Source of the DNA: Streptomyces sp. NBC_01439
GTDB lineage: Bacteria; Actinomycetota; Actinomycetes; Streptomycetales; Streptomycetaceae
NCBI RefSeq assembly: GCF_036227605.1
Contig: NZ_CP109487.1
Coordinates: 2,108,001 to 2,172,000, forward strand
Length of the DNA stretch: 64,000 nucleotides
Direction: 5' to 3'
The position numbers and the translations under genes are program-made. Shown one piece after another: positions 33,059 through 42,068 of this stretch; within the stretch, counting starts at the first letter, position 1; each line of letters opens with the position of its first letter. The notes under the pieces were generated by a model that had not been told where the DNA came from, searched no databases, and worked only from the letters and a program-made list of their open reading frames with translations.

Positions 33059-35497
33059 TCAGCGGGTTTCGTCCCGCGCGGGCAACCCATCGGAAGGAAA
33101 GATTCCGCCAACTGGGGCTTCCGGCGGAGAATCCTGCGGCACCGCACGCGGGGGCCGCTCGCCCGGACCGGGCACGGGCGGCGACCCACCGGCGGGATCC
33201 GGGGGCGACCCACCGGCCAGGTCCACGGGATGCCGCTCGACCGGGTCCACGGGATGCCGCTCGACCGGGTCCGGGAGCCCAGGCCCCGGTGCTCCTCCCG
33301 GACCCTCGGCATCGGCTGGGGCGCCGCACCTCCACGACTTTGTCCCGGGGCACCCGGGGGATACCGCGGTCACCTCCCGAGCGTGCCCGGTACGCGGTCC
33401 GGCCGGCGCCTCGCGGGCCGCCGCGAGCGGCGCCGCGGGCTCCTGCGCCGATCCGCCCACCGGCGGAGCCAGGGCCGCGGCCACCGGTACCTGCGGCCCG
33501 TCCGCCTCCCGCAACCAGCACCGCAGCACGGCGTGCACCGCCTCCGCGCCGGCCAGCTCCTCCCCGGGGTCCGACAGTTCCGAGGGCCACATCAGGAACG
33601 GGTGCCCCTGCTCCCCGCCCAGCCCGCCGTGCGAGCCGATCTGTTCCTCGAAGGCGTGCACCGCGCCCGTCTGCGGGTCGTACGCCGAGTTGACCATGAC
33701 GTCCGCCACGTGCGGGAAGGCGTCGGTGCGCCGGACGGCCTCCGCCGCACCCGGGCCGAAGGGGGCCAGCAGTTCCTCGGCCTCCCCCGGGACGTCAAGC
33801 CGGGCCGCCCTTCCGTCCCGGCCCAGTACCACCCCGTCCACCAGCAGGAACCCCACGCCCGGATGGTTCGCCAAGGTGGTCAGCAGGGCGGGGTGCGCGC
33901 GCTCGACGCCCGCCCGCGACGCCCGGCCGGGGATGTCCGGGAAGGAGATCAGGCCGAGGTTGCCCGAGGCCAGCACCACCGGGTCGGAACCCGGGCCCGG
34001 GTGCGCCTCCTCGCCCTCTTCCACCGGCCGGTGGAGCGCCGCGAGCACGGCCGCCCGGGCCTCGGCCCCGCTGCGGGTACGACCGGCCCGGCGCGGGACC
34101 GGCAGCCCGCAGCCCGCCCGGACCAGGTCCCCCAGGGTCAGCCCGTACCGGCCGAGGAAGGTCTCGCCGGGGCTCTGGCCGTGGTCGGAGAGCAGCACGA
34201 TCCGGTACCGGCGCGGCGCGTGCTCGGCGACCCGGGCGATCAGCGCGAGGCTCCGGTCCAGGCGTTGCAGTACCCGGTCGGTGTCCCGGCCGCTCGGGCC
34301 CGAGTGGTGCGCGACCTCGTCGTAGGCCACCAGGTCGGCGTAGACCGCGGAGCGCCCGGCGAGCATGTCGCCGATCACGGCCGCGACGACCACGTCCCGT
34401 TCGACGACGGTCGCGAAGGCCCGGATCAGCGGGTACAGCCCGCCGCGCGACACCCGTGGCCGCTCCCCGCGGATCCGTGCCCGCAGCGACTGGACGACCT
34501 CCCGGACCGCCTCCGCCACGAAGGACACGGCCGTACGGACGGCGTTGGCCGGATCGGAGAAGTACGCGAAGTAGCCCGCGCGGGACCGGTTGGCCCGCCC
34601 CCGACGGGCCGAGACCGACAGCACCAGCGCCAACTGGTCGGCCCCGCCGCTGAACAGGTTGCCCCGGCTCGCCCCGTCCAGCGTGAGCAGTCCGCCGTCC
34701 CCGGTGCGCGCGACGGCCCGCCGCTGGAGCTCGGCGGCGCTGGTCGGCCGGTTGCAGACCATCACCTCGCCGGTCTCCTTCTCGAACCAGCGGAAGGCGG
34801 GCACGTCGAAGTTGGAGCCGTGCAGGATCCCGAGCTGGCTGGCGCCGGTCTGGCTCGACCAGTCCGTGCGCCAGGACCGGGCGCGGTGGTCGCCCTCGAG
34901 CAGGCCGGCGACGGTGGGCATCAACCCACTGCCGCACGCGCGGCGCAGCTCCTCGTACCCCACGCCGTCCAGCTGGAGCATGAGCAGGCCCGGCGGGGTC
35001 CCGGCGGCCCGGGACGGACCCGCCCTGCCCTGCCTGCGGCGGCGCCGGTCCGCGAGGCGGTAGAGCCGCCGCCGGTAGGCCTCGTCATCGCGCACGGCGA
35101 GGGCGGTGGAGGTGGCCGACGCCACGGCGGACATCACGGCGGCGACGACCACCGCGGTCTCGGGGGCCACCTCGCTGCGGCCGTCCGGGATCAGGTCGAG
35201 CGCCACCAGCAGGAGCGAGCCGTTGAGGAAGAAGACGAGCAGCCCGAGCACCAGGGCGGGCACCAGCAGCAGGGCCCGGACGAGCACCGGCCAGACCAGC
35301 GCGCTGAGCAGCCCGAAGGCCCCGGCGGCCCAGGCCGCGGTCAGCCCGATCTGCGTGATGCTGTCACCGTCGTCGGACTGGAGCCGGAAGTCCGGCAGGA
35401 TCCCGGCGAGTGCGAGCATCGTGAGGGTGGACACGGCCCAGACCAGGAGCACCCGCACCAGGGAGCTGCCCGCGGTCCGCCACCGTCCTCGCCCCAC
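33059..35497 (-). CDS. membrane-anchored alkaline-phosphatase-superfamily phosphodiesterase with holin-like N-terminus
   Basis: The 812-residue protein has three parts. Residues 1-135 hold four hydrophobic helices in the pattern of the 4-TMS phage-holin-family membrane domain. Residues about 165-640 form an alkaline phosphatase-like catalytic domain: LLMLQLDGVGYEEL (metal Asp), the nucleophile region DWSSQTGASQLGILHG, DLVAYDEVAHHSGP and VLLSDHGQSPGETF (metal Asp/His). The tail (about 690-812) is Pro/Gly-rich with tandem 8-residue repeats (DPVERHPV, AGGSPPDP). The substrate is probably a phosphodiester or phospholipid at the outer face; it is unknown. The GTG at 35497 has the strong site GGAGGTGG. 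The same architecture occurs in other Streptomyces, but the tail is probably variable. Confidence 0.85.
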   Translation of the reverse strand: MGRGRWRTAGSSLVRVLLVWAVSTLTMLALAGILPDFRLQSDDGDSITQIGLTAAWAAGAFGLLSALVWPVLVRALLLVPALVLGLLVFFLNGSLLLVALDLIPDGRSEVAPETAVVVAAVMSAVASATSTALAVRDDEAYRRRLYRLADRRRRRQGRAGPSRAAGTPPGLLMLQLDGVGYEELRRACGSGLMPTVAGLLEGDHRARSWRTDWSSQTGASQLGILHGSNFDVPAFRWFEKETGEVMVCNRPTSAAELQRRAVARTGDGGLLTLDGASRGNLFSGGADQLALVLSVSARRGRANRSRAGYFAYFSDPANAVRTAVSFVAEAVREVVQSLRARIRGERPRVSRGGLYPLIRAFATVVERDVVVAAVIGDMLAGRSAVYADLVAYDEVAHHSGPSGRDTDRVLQRLDRSLALIARVAEHAPRRYRIVLLSDHGQSPGETFLGRYGLTLGDLVRAGCGLPVPRRAGRTRSGAEARAAVLAALHRPVEEGEEAHPGPGSDPVVLASGNLGLISFPDIPGRASRAGVERAHPALLTTLANHPGVGFLLVDGVVLGRDGRAARLDVPGEAEELLAPFGPGAAEAVRRTDAFPHVADVMVNSAYDPQTGAVHAFEEQIGSHGGLGGEQGHPFLMWPSELSDPGEELAGAEAVHAVLRCWLREADGPQVPVAAALAPPVGGSAQEPAAPLAAAREAPAGPRTGHAREVTAVSPGCPGTKSWRCGAPADAEGPGGAPGPGLPDPVERHPVDPVERHPVDLAGGSPPDPAGGSPPVPGPGERPPRAVPQDSPPEAPVGGIFPSDGLPARDETR
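33181..33268 (-). repeat. 24-bp tandem repeats in the phosphodiesterase C-terminal tail
   Basis: Units at 33221-33244 and 33245-33268 are identical (GTCCACGGGATGCCGCTCGA CCGG, written in two parts), and 33181-33204 and 33205-33228 are a degenerate second pair. Each unit encodes eight residues in frame, so copy-number change would lengthen or shorten the tail without frameshift. Confidence 0.85.
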
Positions 35498-35622
35498 GCC
35501 GCCACCTCCCGCGCGCCCCGTCCGTCTTCCAGGCTCGCACAGCCCGGCGCACCCGGTCGGGGCGCGCGGGAGGTGGCGGGACGGGGCGGGTCAGGCGGCC
35601 GGTCGGGTCAGGTCAGGTCGGG

Positions 35623-36027
35623 TCAGGTGCCGTCGTAGCCGGCGGTCGGCATGGACAGCCTGCGGTGCACCTCGGCCTTCATCGCGGAGGTGTACCGGGG
35701 CTCTTCGCCCCCGGCGGTCTCCAGCCGTACGCCGCGCCGCTCGCACTCGGCGGTGAACTCCTCGACGGAGCGCAGCGCGCGGGCCAGCACCCGGTCGTTG
35801 GCAGCGACGAAGAGGTCGACCTGCCCGGTGTCGACGTCGGACCAGAGCCCGCAGTGGTCGGCGCGCAGCCCGTAGACCAGCAACTGCTTCGTCACGACGT
35901 AGCCCCGGTCGGCGGCCCAGCGCGCGCACATGGAGTGCTGGCCGCGGGTGTCCACGGCGAACGGGTCGGCGTCGAGGTCCTCGAGCGGGGCCAGGCTGGT
36001 GATCGCGGCCACGCGCAACTCTTCCAT
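35623..36027 (-). CDS. small protein resembling a serine-recombinase catalytic domain
   Basis: The 134-residue protein has the pattern CARWAADRGYVVTKQLL...VDLFVAANDRVLARALRSVEEFTAECERRGVRLET. This matches the second half of the resolvase/invertase catalytic domain (…dRLaR…eCe.rGV). There is no DNA-binding domain, and the RVS-type loop that carries the catalytic Ser is replaced by RVAAITSLAPLED, so I cannot tell if the Ser is kept. It may be a domesticated recombinase-like protein with another role. Members of this short form occur in many Streptomyces, from memory. The ATG at 36027 is followed by MEELRVAA. It is divergent from the MBL-fold gene at 36148. Confidence 0.65.
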   Translation of the reverse strand: MEELRVAAITSLAPLEDLDADPFAVDTRGQHSMCARWAADRGYVVTKQLLVYGLRADHCGLWSDVDTGQVDLFVAANDRVLARALRSVEEFTAECERRGVRLETAGGEEPRYTSAMKAEVHRRLSMPTAGYDGT

Positions 36028-36147
36028 GCCGCCGGACCCTACTCCGATACTCCGCGGTAGAGGAGGGGGCTGCCGAGATCCGCTTCCGAGCGGCCGCGCG
36101 GGGCAGACTCTAGGCTCGGGAACGGGGCGCGAGGGAGGGAGGTCCGG

Positions 36148-36924
36148 GTGCCGGTGGAGATCACCTGGTGGGGTCATGCCACGTGCACCGTCGAGGACTC
36201 CGGGGTCCGGCTGCTCACGGACCCACTGTTCGCGCGGCGGCTCGCGCACCTGCGGCGGCGGCGCGGGGCGGTGCCCCCGCCCGAGGCGTCCGTGGCCGAC
36301 GTGGTGCTGGTCTCCCATCTGCACGCCGACCACCTGCACCTGCCGTCGCTGGCGCGCCTCGCGCCCGGCACCCGGCTGCTCGTGCCGCGCGGGGCGCGCC
36401 GGGCCGTGCCGGGGCTGGCTCGGGTCGCCGGGCTGCGCGGGCTGGCCGTGACGGAGGTGGTGCCGGGCGAGGAGGTACCCGTACGGGACGGCGTGCGGAT
36501 CCGGGCGGTCGGCGCGCGGCACGACGGACGGCGGCTGCCGTTCGGGCGCCACCTCTGCCCGGCGCTCGGGTACGTGGTGCGGGGCGCGGCGCGGACCTAC
36601 TTCGCCGGGGACACCGGGCTGTTCGACACGATGGCCGAGGAGGTCGGGCCGGTGGACGTGGCCCTGCTGCCGGTCGGCGGCTGGGGACCGTACCTCGGCC
36701 CGGGGCACCTGGACGCGGGGCGGGCGGCGCGGGCGCTGGCCCGGCTGGCGCCCGCGGCGGCGGTCCCGGTGCACTACGGGACGTACTGGCCCGTCGGGCT
36801 GGACGCGGTGCGTCCGCACGAATTCCACGCCCCGGGCGAGGAGTTCGAGCGGCTCGCGCGGCAACTGGCGCCCGAGGTGACCGTACGGGTGCCGCAGCAC
36901 GGCGAACGGGTGCGGCTGCCGTGA
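36148..36924 (+). CDS. metallo-beta-lactamase-fold hydrolase (UlaG-like)
   Basis: The 258-residue protein begins with ITWWGHATCTV, a UlaG/YtnP-like opening, and has the zinc motif SHLHADHLHLP (His57, His59, Asp61, His62), the GDTG loop with YFAGDTGLFDT, and PVHYGT at the end. Zinc-dependent hydrolases of this type cleave lactones or phosphoesters; the substrate here is not known. The start is GTG at 36148 after GAGGGAGGTCCGG. Its TGA overlaps the GTG of the DedA gene (GTGA at 36921-36924), so the two are translated together. Confidence 0.87.
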   Translation: MPVEITWWGHATCTVEDSGVRLLTDPLFARRLAHLRRRRGAVPPPEASVADVVLVSHLHADHLHLPSLARLAPGTRLLVPRGARRAVPGLARVAGLRGLAVTEVVPGEEVPVRDGVRIRAVGARHDGRRLPFGRHLCPALGYVVRGAARTYFAGDTGLFDTMAEEVGPVDVALLPVGGWGPYLGPGHLDAGRAARALARLAPAAAVPVHYGTYWPVGLDAVRPHEFHAPGEEFERLARQLAPEVTVRVPQHGERVRLP

Positions 36925-37550
36925 CGTGGCGCGAGCTCGCGGCGGCAGCCGGCCAGGTACCGCCGGAGAGCACCCAGCAGGCGGTGGGGTACCCGGCGCT
37001 GTTCCTGCTGGTGGCCCTGGGTGCGCTGGTGCCCGTCATCCCGACCGGTGCGCTGGTGAGTTCGGCGGCGGTGGTGGCCTTCCACCACCAGTCGCCGCCC
37101 TACGGGGTGCTGCTGGTGTTCGCGGTGTCGGCGCTGGCGGCCTTCACCGGGGACGTGACGCTGTACTGGCTCGGGCAGCGCGGGGTGCGCTCACGGGGCG
37201 GCTCGCGCTGGCTGGAGGCGCTGCGCGGCCGGGCCGCACCGGAGCGACTGGAGCGGGCGCGAACGGGGCTGGACGAGCACGGGGTACTGGTCCTGGTCCT
37301 CTCGCGGCTGGTCCCGGCGGGCCGGATCCCGGTAATGCTGGCCTGTCTCCTGGCGCAGGTGCCGCTCCGCCGCTTCGCCCGTGGTGACGCCCCGGCCTGT
37401 GTGGCCTGGGCGGCGACGTACGCTCTGATCGGCATCCTGGGCGGCACCCTCTTCGCGGAGCCCTGGAAGGGCGTGGCCCTGGCCGTGGGCCTGGCCCTCG
37501 CGATCAGCGCGGGGCCCGCGCTCTGGCACCGCCTGCGACCGCGGCCCTGA
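36921..37550 (+). CDS. DedA-family membrane protein
   Basis: The 209-residue protein has four to five hydrophobic segments. DedA features are the N-terminal VPVIPTGALVSSAAVVAF re-entrant region, the FTGDVTLYWLGQRG motif (charged/glycine helix), and SRLVPAGRIPVMLACLLAQV, the [FS]-R-x-x-[P]-x-x-R-motif of the flippase-like family. DedA proteins move lipid carriers or phospholipids between membrane faces, from studies of UptA/DedA homologues. The GTG start at 36921 overlaps the stop of the MBL gene by four bases, which suggests a shared pathway, perhaps of lipid-linked phosphate cleavage; that is only inference. Confidence 0.85.
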   Translation: MTWRELAAAAGQVPPESTQQAVGYPALFLLVALGALVPVIPTGALVSSAAVVAFHHQSPPYGVLLVFAVSALAAFTGDVTLYWLGQRGVRSRGGSRWLEALRGRAAPERLERARTGLDEHGVLVLVLSRLVPAGRIPVMLACLLAQVPLRRFARGDAPACVAWAATYALIGILGGTLFAEPWKGVALAVGLALAISAGPALWHRLRPRP

Positions 37551-37577
37551 GCGGGCCCTCGCCTCCCCCACCGGCTC

Positions 37578-38552
<975 letters not shown>

Positions 38553-38917
38553 GACTCACCCACCTGATCCGGACGGTCGGCCGGCCCGGTGCCGTACCCC
38601 CGTCGACCCTAGGAAGCGTCGGGCGCGGGCGCGGGAGCCACGCCACCGGAGCGGCCGACGGCCACTCCAATGCCCGGGGAGGGAGGTTCGGGACGTGGGG
38701 GGGCGAGGCCGGCGCAGACCTGGTCGTGGAGGGTGGGCAGCATGGCCCGGGCGGTGGTGGCCGTCGGGCGGGAACGCTCATCACGACCGTCGCGCTCGGC
38801 CCCCGAGACGGGTGGAACCAGCCAATTTCAGCGAGGAAGTGCGTCCCCCACACCTTCCGCCGCACCCCCGACCCCTCTCCGCGGGGGCGGGATCGGGACG
38901 GGTCCGACCCGGGGGGC
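38553..38917. other. intergenic stretch without a gene
   Basis: The 365 bases between the divergent NHL propeller and MarR genes have no frame with a start, ribosome site and family resemblance. The MarR promoter region begins at its right end. Confidence 0.5.
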
Positions 38918-38948
38918 TGGACCTCAAGTGCGCTTGAGTTCATAGGGT
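38918..38948 (+). promoter_or_regulatory. MerR-type promoter with SoxR-like operator before the MarR gene
   Basis: CCTCAAG-TGCG-CTTGAG (38922-38938) fits the MerR/SoxR operator CCTCAAG-N4-CTTGAGG. It lies between TGGACC (38918-38923, -35-like) and TAGGGT (38943-38948, TAnnnT -10) at a spacing of 19 bases. Long spacing with the operator inside is the mark of MerR-family activation by DNA twisting. The next gene's ATG is at 38996. The regulator gene is not in the window. Confidence 0.65.
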
Positions 38949-38995
38949 CTTGGGAAGGGCACCAGGCTGCACCACCAACGGGGAGTTGATCCGCC

Positions 38996-39457
38996 ATGGA
39001 GTACTCGCACGATGACGCCGAACTGATCCGCCAGCCCATCGGCTACTGGAGCTGGGCCGCCTACGAGGCGGTCGTGAACCGCACCCGCGGCGCGCTCGCC
39101 GGACTCGGCACCAGCCAGCCCCAGTGGTGGATCCTCGCCCGGGTCGCCCTGGCGGGCGACGAGGTCAGGACCCGGGAGGGGGTGACCGAGACCCTGCGGG
39201 GGTACCTCGCGGTGGGCGAGGGGGCGCTGTCCGAGGAGATGGACACGGTCATCGTCCAGGGCTGGATCACCCAGGACGCCGAAGGGCGCCTGGAGATGAC
39301 CCCCGAGGGGCGAGAGTTCTTCGCCGAGGCCTCCGCCCTGCAGGGGGACCTGTGGGACGAGCGGCACGCCGGGATCTCCGACGAGGAGTACCTGATCACC
39401 CTCAAGGTGCTCCAGCGGTTCATCCACAACGTGGGCGGGCAGGCCTGGCACCACTGA
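38996..39457 (+). CDS. MarR-family winged-helix regulator
   Basis: The 153-residue protein has the MarR layout: an N-terminal dimerisation helix (YWSWAAYEAVVNRTRGALAGLG), a winged helix in the middle with QPQWWILARVAL and a wing around GWITQDAEGRLEMTPEGREFF, and a C-terminal helix ending in VGGQAWHH. It should bind palindromic DNA as a dimer and respond to a phenolic or oxidative signal. The promoter resembles a SoxR-type site (38918-38948), so the gene is likely induced by redox-active compounds. The ribosome site is GGGGAG before ATG 38996. No divergent or operonic target gene is obvious. Confidence 0.85.
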   Translation: MEYSHDDAELIRQPIGYWSWAAYEAVVNRTRGALAGLGTSQPQWWILARVALAGDEVRTREGVTETLRGYLAVGEGALSEEMDTVIVQGWITQDAEGRLEMTPEGREFFAEASALQGDLWDERHAGISDEEYLITLKVLQRFIHNVGGQAWHH

Positions 39458-39472
39458 ACCCGCCTGGCCGCG

Positions 39473-40651
39473 TCAGTCGCCGGCCCCGGTCCCGGCCCCG
39501 GTCCCGGCGCCGGTTTCGGACCCCGCCCCGGTCCCGGCTCCGGTCCCGGCCGTCTCCGGGGCCAGCGTGCGGGAGGCGCCGATCGGCAGGTCCCAGAGGT
39601 CCTCGCGCGGGAGGCCGGCCCGGTGCCAGGCGGCCAGGGTGCGGTGCAGGGGTTCCGTGACGGGTTCGGCGGAGAGGACGAAGGTGGCCCAGTGCATGGG
39701 GGCCATCCGGCGGGCGCCGAGGTCGAGGCAGGCCCGGACGGCCTCCTCCGGGTCGGCGTGGACGTCGCCGAGCCACCAGCGCGGGGCGTACGCGCCGACG
39801 GGCAGGAGGGCGAGGTCGATGCCGGGGTGACGGCGGCCGATCTCGCCGAACCAGTGCCCGTAGCCCGTGTCACCCGCGAAGTAGAGCTTCCGCGGAGCCG
39901 CACTCAGGGTGTCGGTGAGGATCCAGCCGCCCCACAGGGACCGGCAGGTGTCGATCAGCGTCCGCTTCGACCAGTGGTGGGCGGGGACGAACTCGAAGCG
40001 CACGCCGCCCAGTTCGACCGACTCCCACCAGTCGAGGTCGGTGACCCGGGTGAAGCCGCGGCGGCGGAACCAGCCGGCCAGGCCCGCCGGTACGAAGAGG
40101 GGCGTGTGCCGGGGCAGCCGCTTGAGGGTGGGTGCGTCAAGGTGGTCGTAGTGGTTGTGGCTGATCACCACCGCGTCCACCGGTGGCAGGTCCTCCCAAC
40201 GCACCCCGACCGGGGTCATCCGGGCCGGGGTGCCGAGGATCCGCCGGGACCAGACCGGGTCGGTCAGTACGGTCAGCCCGCCGGTCCGCAGTACCCAGCT
40301 GGCGTGTCCGACCCAGGTGACGCAGACGCTGCCGGGGGGCGCGGGGGGCAGCGGGCCGGGCCCGTACGGAAGGTCGGGAATGCCGCGCAGGCCCTCGGGA
40401 CCGGGCCGGAAGGCACCCTCTCGGGCGAGGCGGGCGTAGCCGCGGACCCCGGGCAGCGGGGTGGTCAGCCGGTCCACGAACGAGCGCGGCCAGCGGCGGT
40501 GTTCGCCGAGCGGGCGCGGCGCGGACGCACGCTCCGGTACCGCGGGGGCGAGGTCGGGTGCGGAGTCGGCTGAAGGGGCCGGGGCAGCAGCGGGGGCGGG
40601 GGCGGGGGAAGTAGCCGGGGCGGGGGCGGCGGTGTCCGTCCGGTCCCTCAT
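39473..40651 (-). CDS. metallo-beta-lactamase-fold hydrolase (NAPE-PLD/UlaG-like)
   Basis: The 392-residue protein has an Ala/Pro-rich N-terminus, then VTWVGHASWVLRTGG, DPVWSRRI, the zinc motif VISHNHYDHLD (about 180), VPAHHWSKR, LYFAGDTGYG and MAPMHWATF with the last zinc His. These are features of the NAPE-PLD/ROMO group of zinc phosphodiesterases and lactonases. The C-terminal tail (last 24 residues) is made of GAGTGAGS-type repeats, encoded by a GGTCCCGGCCCC-like 12-base repeat. ATG at 40651 is preceded by CGGAGACTTCCTG. The gene follows the aminotransferase-like gene by 31 bases. Confidence 0.83.
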   Translation of the reverse strand: MRDRTDTAAPAPATSPAPAPAAAPAPSADSAPDLAPAVPERASAPRPLGEHRRWPRSFVDRLTTPLPGVRGYARLAREGAFRPGPEGLRGIPDLPYGPGPLPPAPPGSVCVTWVGHASWVLRTGGLTVLTDPVWSRRILGTPARMTPVGVRWEDLPPVDAVVISHNHYDHLDAPTLKRLPRHTPLFVPAGLAGWFRRRGFTRVTDLDWWESVELGGVRFEFVPAHHWSKRTLIDTCRSLWGGWILTDTLSAAPRKLYFAGDTGYGHWFGEIGRRHPGIDLALLPVGAYAPRWWLGDVHADPEEAVRACLDLGARRMAPMHWATFVLSAEPVTEPLHRTLAAWHRAGLPREDLWDLPIGASRTLAPETAGTGAGTGAGSETGAGTGAGTGAGD

Positions 40652-40682
40652 CAGGAAGTCTCCGTTCACCGGGGTCGGGTGG

Positions 40683-41900
40683 TCAGGCCAGCCCGGCCAG
40701 GACTGATCCGAGGAGTTCGAGGGAGTCGCGCACGTGCGGGAGCCCGAGCGGATCGCGGGCGGTGAGCGTGGCCAGCCGCTCCTGCGGGGTGGCGCCCAGC
40801 AGCGGCCCGGTGGACAACCGCACGCGCAGCGCACCCAGTTCGTCGGCGAACCGCTGCCCGCCCGGCGTGGGCGCGCCGAGCCGGCCGCCGAGCCAGTCCT
40901 CCAGTTCCATCGCGTCGCCGACCCCGTGCCGGGCGAGTCCGGCGCGCAACGGGGTGAGGTCGGCGTACAGGTGCCGGCCGGCCTGCGGGGGCCGGGCCAG
41001 TGCCCCGGCCTCCGACAACCGGCGGTGAGCGGCGGCGGCCACCACCCCGTGCAGGGCGGCTGCGGCGTACGCGCGCCCGGCGACGGCGTCGGGTTCGTCG
41101 AGGGCGTGCGCGGCGGCCGCCGCGACCGGTCCGGCGACCATCGCCCCGGTGGCGGTCAGGACGTCGAGGGTACGGGCGCGCAGCCAGGTCCCGCGCGGGG
41201 TGTCGGGGAAGCGGACGACGGCGGCGGGCCAGCCGGCCGGCAACAACGCACCGGCCAGGTCGACGAGGACGGCCGCCCGTTCGGGGAGCATCTCGGCGGG
41301 GCTCAGGACCAGGGTGTCGTGGGGCCGGTGGACGGTGTCGCGCCAGCTCTCGTCGCTGACGACGAAGAGTCCGGCGGAATCGGCGGCCTCGCAGGCCTCG
41401 CGCAGCAGCTCGGGCGGCGGCACGGTCGCGGTGGGGTCGTCGGCGACCGACAGCAGCAGCACGCGCGGGTCGCCGCCCTCGGCGCGCACCCGCCGGACGG
41501 TCTCCAGCAGGGCGTAGGGGTCGGGTACTCCGCCGCACTCGGCCGGGGTCGGCACGTGGTAGGCCCGCCGTCCCAGCAGTCGGACCTGCGGGGTCCACCA
41601 GGCGGGACAGGGGCGGGGCAGCATCACGTCCCCGCCGTACGCCCCGAGCAGGGCCAGGAGCAGTGCGGGGGCTCCGGGGCCCGCGGCCACGCTCTCGGGT
41701 GAAGTGGCGAGCCCGCGCCGCCCCCAGTGCCGGCAGGCGGCCTCCCGTACGGCCTCGCCGCCGCCCGGAGGCTCGGGGGCGGCGCGTCCGGCGGCCGCGG
41801 CGAGGACGGAGACCAGCTCGGGGAGCACGGGCAGGCCGGGCTGGGGGGCCGGCGGGCCGTACCGGACCGGGCCTCGGCCCTCCGCCGCCGTGCGCTGCAT
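40683..41900 (-). CDS. fold-type I aminotransferase-like protein lacking the PLP lysine
   Basis: The 405-residue protein resembles class I/II aminotransferases: YGPPAPQPGLPVLPELVSVL at the start, ESVAAGPGAPALLLALLGAYGGDV for the cofactor phosphate loop, LPRPCPAWWTPQVRLLG, and VVSDESWRDTV for the pyridine-binding Asp. Where the Lys of SFSK...PGxRxGY should be, the sequence is VLVDLAGALLPAGWPAAVV: the Lys is Gly and the Arg is lost. It probably binds a ligand without catalysis, or uses another chemistry. ATG 41900 is chosen by spacing to GGAGGG; GTG at 41909 is possible. It is upstream of the MBL gene on the same strand. Confidence 0.7.
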   Translation of the reverse strand: MQRTAAEGRGPVRYGPPAPQPGLPVLPELVSVLAAAAGRAAPEPPGGGEAVREAACRHWGRRGLATSPESVAAGPGAPALLLALLGAYGGDVMLPRPCPAWWTPQVRLLGRRAYHVPTPAECGGVPDPYALLETVRRVRAEGGDPRVLLLSVADDPTATVPPPELLREACEAADSAGLFVVSDESWRDTVHRPHDTLVLSPAEMLPERAAVLVDLAGALLPAGWPAAVVRFPDTPRGTWLRARTLDVLTATGAMVAGPVAAAAAHALDEPDAVAGRAYAAAALHGVVAAAAHRRLSEAGALARPPQAGRHLYADLTPLRAGLARHGVGDAMELEDWLGGRLGAPTPGGQRFADELGALRVRLSTGPLLGATPQERLATLTARDPLGLPHVRDSLELLGSVLAGLA

Positions 41901-41989
41901 CCCCGCCACCGCCCTCCGCCTTCCGCGCTCGCCCTGCCACGCCCGTCACGCCCGCCACGCCACCGGCCGAGCTCGCGACGCCCCGCCAG

Positions 41990-42030
41990 ACCTGACCTTT
42001 ATACGATTATTTAAGGCCTTATGCCTGTTA
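41990..42030. other. AT-rich spacer with a palindrome
   Basis: The 40 bases around TTTATACGATTATTTAAGG are far more AT-rich than the rest of the window and contain the 10-bp palindrome TAAGGCCTTA (42012-42021). On the minus strand TATAAA lies about 100 bases before the start at 41900, so it could be a promoter, but no good -35 is seen. Confidence 0.35.
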
Positions 42031-42068
42031 TGAAGGATTCCCACCCCTCACACCTCGGCGCCCGTGCG

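Noticed and set aside
31625..35638. A 1337-codon plus-strand open frame
   Set aside because: It is the reverse complement of the APC permease and phosphodiesterase genes, and its sequence is repetitive Gly/Glu/Asp without any domain.
39473..39545. Short GGTCCCGGCCCC repeats as a structural element
   Set aside because: They encode the Gly/Thr/Ala tail of the MBL-fold protein in frame; no evidence for a role as DNA element.
41990..42030. AT-rich stretch as a sign of recent transfer
   Set aside because: Only about 40 bases long; both flanking genes have normal composition. It may be a promoter region.
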